From: Flavobacterium jejuense
GTDB taxonomy: Bacteria; Bacteroidota; Bacteroidia; Flavobacteriales; Flavobacteriaceae
Assembly: GCF_006491595.2 (NCBI RefSeq)
Contig: NZ_VEVQ02000003.1
Location: 353,367-417,366, forward strand
Direction: 5' to 3'
DNA: 64,000 nucleotides
In this document: positions 9,354 to 16,482 of the stretch, one piece after another
Numbering within the stretch: the stretch's first letter is position 1
Layout of the letters: each line of letters opens with the position of its first letter
Notes under the pieces: model-generated
The model's database searches: none
The model's input: the letters and a program-made list of their open reading frames with translations, nothing else
What the model was told of the DNA's origin: nothing
Made by a program: the position numbers and the translations under genes

Positions 9354-10250
9354 TTATTTTTGGTTTCTAGGATGCGACTTTTGATACACTTTCTTTAACT
9401 CAGCTAAACTACTATGAGTATAAATTTGTGTAGATGACAAACTAGCATGACCTAATAATTCTTTAACTGAATTTAAATCGGCACCATTATTTAGCAAATG
9501 AGTTGCAAATGAATGCCTAAGAACGTGAGGACTCTTTTTTACCTTAAGAGACACACTACTAAAGTAATCATTAATTAATCGATAGACAAACGATTCACTA
9601 ATTTTATTTCCAGTTTTAGACAAAATTAACACATCAGAAAAAGCCGGTTTCACTTTCTCTAATCGAAAAGCCAAATATTCCTTCAACAAATCCTTAGTAC
9701 ACAGCAACAAAGGAATAATCCTCTCTTTATTCCTTTTCCCCAACACCTTCAATACTTGTTTTGAAAAATCAATATTAGATAGCTTTAAATTAATCAATTC
9801 CGCCCTTCTTATTCCTGTTGTATAAAAAAGTTCTATAACCAACCTATTCCTAACACCTTCAAAATCATTAAAAAAATGATCTAAATTAAAAACATTATCA
9901 ACTTCTTTCTCCGAAAAAGGAATTTGCACTTTCTTGGGAGTTTTTAACGACTTATGTTTTAACAGAGGATTAACTTCTATTTGTTTAATTTTTAGCAAAA
10001 ACCTATAATACGACTTTAAAGAAGAGACTTTTCTATTAACAGAATTATTTGAAATTTTATTTTCTACCAAAAAAACAATCCAACTTCTTATTAGCGGGTA
10101 AACCACCTCTTCCAAAGACACCTCATCACAACTAACAATCAAAAACTCTTGAAAAGACATCACATCTCTTAAATACGCATTCACTGTAAGAAGAGAGTAA
10201 TTCTTTTCTTTTACTAAATAATCTTGATAAGCTTGAAGATTTGTAGACAT
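9354..10250 (-). CDS. xerC: tyrosine recombinase, XerC/XerD type
   Basis: A 298-aa site-specific recombinase, the size and layout of the chromosome-dimer-resolving Xer proteins. The N-terminal SAM-like core-binding domain (about 1-90) is followed by the catalytic domain with R148 (TGIRRAEL), K172 (GKRNKER), H242-x-x-R245 (HVLRHSFATHLL), H268 (LGHASLS) and the nucleophile Y277 (TQIYTH). All catalytic residues are present. The housekeeping context (rpsU, hpf, tuf) argues against a mobile-element integrase. XerC and XerD cannot be told apart from this sequence alone. Confidence 0.88.
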   Translation of the reverse strand: MSTNLQAYQDYLVKEKNYSLLTVNAYLRDVMSFQEFLIVSCDEVSLEEVVYPLIRSWIVFLVENKISNNSVNRKVSSLKSYYRFLLKIKQIEVNPLLKHKSLKTPKKVQIPFSEKEVDNVFNLDHFFNDFEGVRNRLVIELFYTTGIRRAELINLKLSNIDFSKQVLKVLGKRNKERIIPLLLCTKDLLKEYLAFRLEKVKPAFSDVLILSKTGNKISESFVYRLINDYFSSVSLKVKKSPHVLRHSFATHLLNNGADLNSVKELLGHASLSSTQIYTHSSLAELKKVYQKSHPRNQK

Positions 10251-10300
10251 AAAAAAAAACCATTAGACAACAAAGTTACACTTTATTACCTAACGGTTTT
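10250..10300 (-). terminator. terminator of rpsU, with a promoter box in its loop
   Basis: On the minus strand AAACCGTTAG (about 10290-10299) pairs with CTAATGGTTT (about 10257-10266) with one mismatch, followed by nine T residues. The 23-nt loop contains TAACTTTG (10271-10278), a full match to the Bacteroidota -7 box, which probably starts the xerC-hpf transcript. No convincing -33 TTTG was found at the expected distance. Confidence 0.7.
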
Positions 10301-10321
10301 ATATTTTGAATTCAAAAAAAA

Positions 10322-10516
10322 TTAAGACTCTAATGAATCTCTTAATTTTTGAATATAAGCTGCTTTTTGAATTTGAGCTCTTTTTACAATTGACGGTTTA
10401 TGGAAAGCTTGTCTTGATCTCAACTGACGAACTGTTCCTGTTTTGTCGAATTTTCTCTTATAACGTTTTAACGCTTTATCGATATTTTCTCCGTCTTTAA
10501 TTGGTATAATTAACAT
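10322..10516 (-). CDS. rpsU: 30S ribosomal protein S21
   Basis: A 64-aa basic protein, MLIIPIKDGENIDKALKRYK with RQLRSRQAFHKPS, ending KLRDSLES. A longer in-frame ATG exists at 10535-10537, but it would bury the Shine-Dalgarno sequence inside the coding region. The ATG at 10514-10516 is therefore preferred. In Bacteroidia, bS21 with bS18 and bS6 is reported to mask the anti-Shine-Dalgarno tail of 16S rRNA. rpsU of Flavobacteriales keeps a strong SD, which fits autoregulation. Confidence 0.95.
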   Translation of the reverse strand: MLIIPIKDGENIDKALKRYKRKFDKTGTVRQLRSRQAFHKPSIVKRAQIQKAAYIQKLRDSLES

Positions 10517-10524
10517 AGTTTTGG

Positions 10525-10534
10525 CACCCCCTTT
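10525..10534 (-). promoter_or_regulatory. unusually strong Shine-Dalgarno sequence of rpsU
   Basis: The minus strand reads AAAGGGGGTG, then 8 nt, then the ATG. It matches the extended SD (AAGGAGGTG) except for one A-to-G change, which still pairs with the anti-SD as G-U. No other start in the window has such a site. This singles out rpsU as controlled by anti-SD access. Confidence 0.85.
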
Positions 10535-10545
10535 CATTTAGACTG

Positions 10546-10575
10546 CAAAAGTAGAAATTTATTTTTAATATCAAA
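10546..10575 (-). promoter_or_regulatory. rpsU promoter
   Basis: The minus strand reads TTTG (10572-10575), an 18-nt spacer and TACTTTTG (10546-10553), an exact match to the Bacteroidota consensus. The predicted start of transcription is about 24 nt upstream of the ATG, leaving a short leader just long enough for the SD. Confidence 0.85.
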
Positions 10576-10630
10576 TATTAAAGTTAAAAAAAATCAATTA
10601 TAAATAAAACATTATTCTTTTTATTTAAAA

Positions 10631-11800
10631 TTATTCAACTGCAGGTTTATAATTTTTATTATCAATTATCATTTTTGACAATATTTCTTTTAAGATTTCA
10701 GAAGTTCCTCCACCAATTGGTCCTAAACGACTATCTCTCAATAACCGTGCTAATGGATATTCTTCCATATACCCATAACCTCCTAACATTTGCAAACAAC
10801 TATAAATAGTTTCATCTGCTATTTTTGTAGATTTCAATTTAGCCATCGTGGCTTCTTTTACTACATACTCACCTTTATCTAAACGAGCTACTGCTTCATA
10901 ATTAAACACTTTACAATGTTCAACATCTGTTGCATGTTCTACAATTTTGTGACGTAGTGCTTGGAATTTATCAATTGTTTTTCCAAAGGCTTCTCTTTGT
11001 GACATATATTCTATTGTGTATTCAATAGCATATTCAGATCTAGCATGTGCATTAATAGCCATAATCAAACGCTCTAAAGCAAAATGCTGCATAATATAAG
11101 GAAATCCTTTTCCTTCTTCACCCATTAAATTCTCTACAGAAATCTCTACATTATCAAACGCAATTTCAGCAGTATCCGAAGCCCTCCAACCTAATTTATC
11201 TAATTTTGTAGCAGAAATGCCAGGAGTTTTTGTATCTATCAAAAACATGCTTATTCCTTTATTACCAAGTTCAATATTAGTTTTAGCAGCAACTACATAA
11301 TAATCCGCATATACACCGTTAGTTATAAATGTTTTAGACCCATTAACAATGTATTTATCTCCTTTTTTAATAGCTGTTGTTCTCATACCAGCCACATCAC
11401 TACCTCCAAAAGGTTCTGTAATACATAACGCCCCTATAATATCTCCTGCAATACTTGGTGCTAAGTAATTTTGTTTAATTCGCTCATCTCCTTCCGCATT
11501 TAAATGTGTCATTGCTAAATAAGAATGTGCCCACATAGCCGCAGCAAAACCAGCAGATTTTATTTTTTGAAGTTCTTCCAAAAAAATTACAGTGTAAAAT
11601 AAATCTAAATTCATTCCACCATAGGCTTCTGGATAATTTATTCCGAAAAACCCCATTTCTCCAAATTTTTTCCAAATAAAGCGTTCAATTATACCTGTTT
11701 TTTCCCATTTTTCAATATGAGGTACCACTTCTTTTTGTAAAAAATCTCGTAAACTTGATCTAAATAATTGATGTTCTTCTGTGAAGTATTTTGAATTCAT
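10631..11800 (-). CDS. acyl-CoA dehydrogenase family protein
   Basis: A 389-aa flavoenzyme expected to oxidise an acyl-CoA to the 2-enoyl-CoA, passing electrons to ETF. It has the N-terminal helical domain, the central FAD/substrate segment LCITEPFGGSDVAGMRT (about 125-141), and the C-terminal helical domain with QREAFGKTI and the LGGYGYMEEYPLARLLRDSR signature. The usual C-terminal catalytic Glu site reads IGGGTSEI. A Glu in FALERL (E243) matches the position used by isovaleryl-CoA and long-chain dehydrogenases. Substrate is not certain. A -7-like box (CAAATATA on plus, 11847-11854) lies 47 bp upstream. Confidence 0.88.
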   Translation of the reverse strand: MNSKYFTEEHQLFRSSLRDFLQKEVVPHIEKWEKTGIIERFIWKKFGEMGFFGINYPEAYGGMNLDLFYTVIFLEELQKIKSAGFAAAMWAHSYLAMTHLNAEGDERIKQNYLAPSIAGDIIGALCITEPFGGSDVAGMRTTAIKKGDKYIVNGSKTFITNGVYADYYVVAAKTNIELGNKGISMFLIDTKTPGISATKLDKLGWRASDTAEIAFDNVEISVENLMGEEGKGFPYIMQHFALERLIMAINAHARSEYAIEYTIEYMSQREAFGKTIDKFQALRHKIVEHATDVEHCKVFNYEAVARLDKGEYVVKEATMAKLKSTKIADETIYSCLQMLGGYGYMEEYPLARLLRDSRLGPIGGGTSEILKEILSKMIIDNKNYKPAVE

Positions 11801-11837
11801 GAATTTATATTTGATATCTTTAAATTGAACTATTTTT

Positions 11838-12725
11838 TTAGAATTCCAAATATAAGGCGATTATTTTTAATTTTTCTAAAGGACAGTTGTTAATTTTTGC
11901 TAAATCTTCAATAGAACTCAAAACTCCATTCATACTTCGGTAGGTTACAATCTCTTTTGCGAAGGCATAATTAAAATAAGGAAATTTCATTAATTCTTTT
12001 GTAGAAGCTGTATTGATATTAATTTTTTTCAGAGATGAATTTGGCTGCACAAAAAATCGAAGTTTACAATCCTCTAAAACCTCTGAAGAAATACCCCAAA
12101 CAAATTCTAGCTGATCAACTGATGCAAAAGTGCCAAACTTTTCTTTTTCCTTGAGAACAATATCCGATATTTTATCACCAATACCATAAACCTTCATTAA
12201 ATCTTCTTTAGTCGCACTATTCAAGTCAATTGAAACTATTTTTTCTTCAACTTTTTTATTGAAATTACCATAGGGTTTAAAATCCTTTTTAGCATTTACC
12301 CAATCAGGAAATTTGAACAGAGGTGAAATTTTAGTCAATAAAGAATCTGAAACCTGTGTGACTTTTTGAAACTCATATGCAGAATTCACAAACTTATTTA
12401 ACGCCCTATATTGATGTAATCTATCAATTTCAGCCAAAGACATACCTAATAAATATCCTTTATAATCAGTAATAAAATTAGGATTGAATGCTTTTGGTTG
12501 ATATCCTGTTTCTATTTTACTTTTTTTAATACTATCAATCTTATTTTGGACTAAAAGCCATTCTTTATCATGTAATTGTTTCGATGTATAAAAAAAATTA
12601 TTAGATTTTAAAATAAAATAAATAGATTGTATTAAAATGACGAGTATAAACAATAAAAAAATCCCACTTCTATGTTCTCTCGAAAATAGAAAGTAGGATT
12701 TAAATTCTTTCATCTGTTTTTTCAA
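11838..12725 (-). CDS. helix-hairpin-helix (ComEA-like) domain protein, membrane anchored
   Basis: A 295-aa protein with one N-terminal transmembrane segment (about residues 21-40) after a charged start. The C-terminal half carries helix-hairpin-helix repeats of the ComEA type. One contains LNSATKEDLMKVYGIGDKIS, another INTASTKELMKFPYF; an earlier degenerate one is around residues 75-130. HhH repeats normally bind DNA without sequence specificity. A role in DNA uptake or repair is possible but not shown. The gene may belong to the transporter transcript, since it starts 38 bp after the MetS-like gene. Confidence 0.8.
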   Translation of the reverse strand: MKKQMKEFKSYFLFSREHRSGIFLLFILVILIQSIYFILKSNNFFYTSKQLHDKEWLLVQNKIDSIKKSKIETGYQPKAFNPNFITDYKGYLLGMSLAEIDRLHQYRALNKFVNSAYEFQKVTQVSDSLLTKISPLFKFPDWVNAKKDFKPYGNFNKKVEEKIVSIDLNSATKEDLMKVYGIGDKISDIVLKEKEKFGTFASVDQLEFVWGISSEVLEDCKLRFFVQPNSSLKKININTASTKELMKFPYFNYAFAKEIVTYRSMNGVLSSIEDLAKINNCPLEKLKIIALYLEF

Positions 12726-12763
12726 AATAAGACTTATATCAGATGGATAAATATTTATCTAAA

Positions 12764-12922
12764 TTATTCTGGCTTTTGTCTTACCAATTCATCATCATTC
12801 TCACTGTAAGAATCTGGTTCTTGTTTAGGTGGAATGGTTAATACTTTATAGAAAAAAAAGCTTGCAAAAGAAATCACTATTCCTTGAGCTGCTAACATTG
12901 TTATTAAAGCTGATGTATTCAT
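12764..12922 (-). CDS. MetS-like small membrane subunit of an NSS transporter
   Basis: A 52-aa protein, MNTSALITMLAAQGIVISFA followed by a polar tail rich in Asp/Glu. One transmembrane helix spans about residues 5-29. It starts 21 bp below the stop of the Na+ symporter gene on the same strand. Very short one-helix partners encoded right after NSS transporters are known as MetS (Corynebacterium MetPS, methionine/alanine uptake). The match here rests on size, topology and position, not on strong sequence identity. The gene is short enough to be missed by ORF callers. Confidence 0.7.
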   Translation of the reverse strand: MNTSALITMLAAQGIVISFASFFFYKVLTIPPKQEPDSYSENDDELVRQKPE

Positions 12923-12943
12923 TTTTAGTTTTTTTTTAAAATT

Positions 12944-14764
12944 TTATAATGTTGCTCTACCTTCTTTCACTCTTTTCTTATAAGCAAAATATACTATTAC
13001 ACTTATAAAGATAAATAAAGAAAGTAATAACATTCTTCCCATGAACTTGTACAAAGTATCATTTTTAAAATCCCCTGTTGCAATAATATCATTTGGTTTA
13101 ACAATATCTCCTTTTTGAACAACAACAACTTGATTCTTTTTAGCTTTAAACTTATATTCTTTATAATTTGTATAAGTAATTGTTTTCACTGTTTCCGTTT
13201 CTTTGTCAAACACTTTTTTAATATCCTCAAATGAAAACTTAACTGTATTAGTACCTACTTCTTCAACAGTACCTGCATTTTTACCAGCTGCATCAAAGTT
13301 TTCTGCATAAAACTCTTTAGCAAACCATTCTTTATTATTTGTATCGTTATCTTTTACTTTATCAATCCAGTCAGGGATACTTGATACTAAAACCCAACCT
13401 AATAGTAGCGGTGTAACAATTAAAATAATATATTTATAAAAACCAGGTATTTTAATATCTGCTCCTTGATTAATTTCAGCCCATCCTTTTTTGATTCCAA
13501 ATATATAAGAAAACAAAACTGTTTCTAGAAAAGCAAAAACTACCAAACTTACTGTTCCTGCCCAATAGTCATATTGATCAAACAAACCTTCGTTATAAAA
13601 AATAACTGTTGGTAGACCCATTATCAAAACTAAAGCTCCAAAAGACCAAGCTCCTTTATTTTTAGACCAATTGAATTCATCCTGCATGAAGCCCATCCAA
13701 GGTGTACCCATCGCAAGAGAGGAAGTAATACCTGCAAAAAACAATAACCCAAACCAACAAACTCCAGCTACTATTGCTAAACCACTTCCCCATTGTTGAA
13801 ATAAGTAAGGCATTGTTTGAAATGCCATACCAAAACCTGCATTTTGAATTACCCAGTCTAAACCAAGATATCCTGCAGCAATTGGAATTACTATTAAACT
13901 ACCTAAAACCACTTCCACAAATTCATTCATAAATCCGGCAGAAACTGCATTTAAAGCAATATCATCTTTAGATTTTAAGTAAGCAGCATAACAATGAATT
14001 GTTCCCATACCTACAGAAAGTGTAAAGAATATTTGACCTGCAGCTGCTAACCATACTTTTGGGCTAGTTAACGAATCAAATTGTGGTGTCCATAAGAAAT
14101 TTAAACCATCCCATGCATTTGCATCTGGAAAAATATCAGAAGCTCCTGAAGTCCCTAATGTTAAACCTCTAACAGCTAAAACAACTCCAAACGTTATCAA
14201 CAAAGGCATACCAATCTTAGCTACTTTTTCAATTCCTCCTAAACCTTTTGAAAGAATAAATGTATTCAACAATAAACATATAATATAAAATATTACAGCT
14301 TCATAAGGAATACCAGTAGTTGATTCAGCAATATTAGTATAGGAATTGAAAAATCCCGCAACATCTGCTTGACTCATTTCATTAAAAGTTCCCACTATTG
14401 AATGATACACATAAGACATTGTCCAAGATTCAATGTAACAATAATAAGCAGCAACTGCTATATTAGTAAAAATCCCAAATACTCCAATATATTTCCAAAC
14501 TCTACCTTTTGCCATAGAATCTAAAATATAAGGTGTACTATGATTGCCTGAACGACCACCAAAACGACCTGAAGACCATTCAATGAATAATAATGGAATA
14601 CCCATTACTAAGAAACATACTAAATAAGGAATTATAAAAGCTCCACCTCCATTTTGAACTGCTTGTACAGGGAAACGTAGAAAATTACCTAATCCAACAG
14701 CATTTCCAGCCATTGCCAAGATGAGTCCAACTCTAGAACCCCATGAGTCTGATTTTGTTGACAT
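12944..14764 (-). CDS. sodium-dependent transporter, neurotransmitter:sodium symporter (NSS) family
   Basis: A 606-aa inner-membrane protein of the SLC6/LeuT fold. TM1 shows the unwound-helix motif GNAVGLGNFLRFPVQ (about residues 20-34) that binds Na+ and substrate, after WGSRVGLILA. About twelve membrane segments follow. A hydrophilic insert of about 90 residues (from about 465) precedes a last helix (about 575-595) and a basic tail. The insert is longer than in LeuT. The substrate is probably an amino acid but cannot be named. A perfect promoter lies 26 bp upstream, and a MetS-like gene follows. Confidence 0.92.
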   Translation of the reverse strand: MSTKSDSWGSRVGLILAMAGNAVGLGNFLRFPVQAVQNGGGAFIIPYLVCFLVMGIPLLFIEWSSGRFGGRSGNHSTPYILDSMAKGRVWKYIGVFGIFTNIAVAAYYCYIESWTMSYVYHSIVGTFNEMSQADVAGFFNSYTNIAESTTGIPYEAVIFYIICLLLNTFILSKGLGGIEKVAKIGMPLLITFGVVLAVRGLTLGTSGASDIFPDANAWDGLNFLWTPQFDSLTSPKVWLAAAGQIFFTLSVGMGTIHCYAAYLKSKDDIALNAVSAGFMNEFVEVVLGSLIVIPIAAGYLGLDWVIQNAGFGMAFQTMPYLFQQWGSGLAIVAGVCWFGLLFFAGITSSLAMGTPWMGFMQDEFNWSKNKGAWSFGALVLIMGLPTVIFYNEGLFDQYDYWAGTVSLVVFAFLETVLFSYIFGIKKGWAEINQGADIKIPGFYKYIILIVTPLLLGWVLVSSIPDWIDKVKDNDTNNKEWFAKEFYAENFDAAGKNAGTVEEVGTNTVKFSFEDIKKVFDKETETVKTITYTNYKEYKFKAKKNQVVVVQKGDIVKPNDIIATGDFKNDTLYKFMGRMLLLSLFIFISVIVYFAYKKRVKEGRATL

Positions 14765-14789
14765 ATTAATTTATTGGTTGTTAATTTTC

Positions 14790-14819
14790 CAAAGATAAGA
14801 AAAGTATCGAAAAAACAAA
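14790..14819 (-). promoter_or_regulatory. promoter of the NSS transporter
   Basis: The minus strand reads TTTG (14816-14819), 18 nt, TATCTTTG (14790-14797), an exact Bacteroidota consensus 26 bp before the ATG. Confidence 0.85.
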
Positions 14820-14847
14820 GAAAAGTTAAGGCTTTGAGATTCAGCAA

Positions 14848-15066
14848 TTATAAATCAAAAACTGAAGAACGCTTAGTATAAATCATATCTTTGAGCTTTA
14901 ATAAAAAAGCTAAAGTAAGATAAAACCCAAAACCTAAACCTGCAGTTACAAAAGATATGTATATAAAAAACAAGCGTACATTTGTAGCTCTCATTCCCAA
15001 TTTATCGGCTAATCTTGAGGCTACAAAAAAACCATGCTTCTCAAAAAAATGAAGTATTTTATACAT
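14848..15066 (-). CDS. PspC domain family protein
   Basis: A 72-aa membrane protein, MYKILHFFEKHGFFVASRLA with the PspC-type KLGMRATNVRLFFIY segment and one or two membrane helices (about 33-58). PspC domains sense membrane stress in proteobacteria. In Bacteroidota, short stand-alone versions like this are common and their role is not known. A -7 box TATATTTG (15087-15094, minus) with TTTG 16 nt further up lies inside the end of the DUF2851 gene. Confidence 0.85.
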   Translation of the reverse strand: MYKILHFFEKHGFFVASRLADKLGMRATNVRLFFIYISFVTAGLGFGFYLTLAFLLKLKDMIYTKRSSVFDL

Positions 15067-15098
15067 TTTCGCTTTAATTTAGTATCCAAATATACTGA

Positions 15099-16370
15099 TT
15101 AATTTTTAATCAAACTTATTCCGATGTTACAACTAAGACATCTATTTCCATCACAATATTCTTTTTTTAATTGTAATAAGCTTTGTGAATCAAATGCCGT
15201 TTTTACTTTTACATTAAAATGGTTAAACTTTTTAATTATTGAGTTTTTTTCAGGTTGAATTTGTCTAATTAAATGAATTATTTCTTCTAAATTATCTTTC
15301 CCAATATAATTTAAATAAGCAAACTGAAGAGGTATAATAGTATTGATTATAATTAAATCTATAAAACTTTTTGAAATTAATTTCTTTTTAAAAGTACTTT
15401 CTTTATCAAAATTATAATGATTATCCCAATATTTACTTGCCTTAACCGCAAACAATTCATATAACTTTTCTATTTCTTTAACGTTACAACTTTGTTGAAA
15501 AATATTATGTCTAGTATGGTATAAAACCGCTAATTGAGACAATCTAATAGTAGGAAAATTATCAGGTCTTAATTTATAAAACTGCAAAGTTTCTTCATTG
15601 CGTTTTTCATTTAATCTATATTTATTTTTCAAAAATTTCCATTTTGAGTTTAAATTTTGAAAGTAAGTATCTTCTAGTTTATCATTCAATAAATTAGTAC
15701 AACCATAAAACAAAGCTTCTATATTTTCTAACTGATTAGATTCTTTTCTTATTATGGCAAATGATAATTCTTTTGCCATTTTATAAATAATTTCACCATT
15801 TGTATTTAAACCAAAATTCTTGGCAAGCAAGCAAAATAAAACAGCATCCCAATCGTTTTTTGTTTCTTTTAGCAATTCTAATACTGTTTTTGATTTTCTC
15901 TCTAACCTTTCAAAGAAAAGTCTTTCTTTCCAGTTCTCAACAATAATTTTATCGACATTACTAATTTGATTTTCACAATTAATCCACGTTTTGGAAAGCA
16001 TCAGTTTTTTGTAATTATCTATTTCATTTAATGACACATACTGTTTAAGTTCAAGAACAGGAATTTCTAAATTATTTTTCCTATAAATTTCTACATCATG
16101 TTCCCAAACAACATGTAGAATAACATTGTTATAGTTTTCGTCTATTTCATGGTTATGCAAATACCAATCTGAAGATTTTAGATGAATTTCGATATTTCCT
16201 GCCCACTTTTGATTTCCTATGATGAGTTGGGCATTAAAAAAATCGGGACCAGCAGTTTGTAAATACTGACCGAAACTAAGAATTTCAATTTTTTCTTTCT
16301 TAAGAGTAAATAATTTAGTTACATCGAGTTTTTTATGTAACCAAATATAATGCAAGAAGTCTTCTTTCAT
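15099..16370 (-). CDS. DUF2851 family protein
   Basis: A 423-aa protein of a family common in Bacteroidota with no assigned function. Recognisable parts are MKEDFLHYIWLHKKLD at the start, the block LQTAGPDFFNAQLIIG and KWAGNIEIHLKSSDWY (about 38-70), NVILHVVWEHD, and a C-terminal Cys motif CDGNRCLSCNIG that may bind metal. No signal peptide is seen, so it is probably cytoplasmic. It has its own promoter at 16413-16443. Confidence 0.88.
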   Translation of the reverse strand: MKEDFLHYIWLHKKLDVTKLFTLKKEKIEILSFGQYLQTAGPDFFNAQLIIGNQKWAGNIEIHLKSSDWYLHNHEIDENYNNVILHVVWEHDVEIYRKNNLEIPVLELKQYVSLNEIDNYKKLMLSKTWINCENQISNVDKIIVENWKERLFFERLERKSKTVLELLKETKNDWDAVLFCLLAKNFGLNTNGEIIYKMAKELSFAIIRKESNQLENIEALFYGCTNLLNDKLEDTYFQNLNSKWKFLKNKYRLNEKRNEETLQFYKLRPDNFPTIRLSQLAVLYHTRHNIFQQSCNVKEIEKLYELFAVKASKYWDNHYNFDKESTFKKKLISKSFIDLIIINTIIPLQFAYLNYIGKDNLEEIIHLIRQIQPEKNSIIKKFNHFNVKVKTAFDSQSLLQLKKEYCDGNRCLSCNIGISLIKN

Positions 16371-16412
16371 TTGTATGGCTTATAATTAATCTAATTGGCT
16401 TATAATAAAGTA

Positions 16413-16443
16413 CAAATATATACAAAAAACAAAAACCTGCAAA
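16413..16443 (-). promoter_or_regulatory. promoter of the DUF2851 gene
   Basis: The minus strand reads TTTG (16440-16443), 19 nt, TATATTTG (16413-16420). The -33 box lies in the loop of the terminator of the upstream CBS gene. Confidence 0.75.
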
Positions 16444-16465
16444 TCATAGACTTACAGGTTTTCTT
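16425..16465 (-). terminator. terminator of the cystathionine beta-synthase-like gene
   Basis: On the minus strand AAAACCTG (16455-16462) pairs with CAGGTTTT (16432-16439) across a 15-nt loop, followed by TTTTTGTTTTTTG. It lies 21 bp after the stop codon at 16483. Confidence 0.75.
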
Positions 16466-16482
16466 AAACTATTTCAAAGCTC

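Noticed and set aside
9354..10250. Tyrosine recombinase considered as an integrase of a mobile element
   Set aside because: It has Xer size and layout, sits in a conserved housekeeping neighbourhood, and no att repeats or cargo genes are seen.
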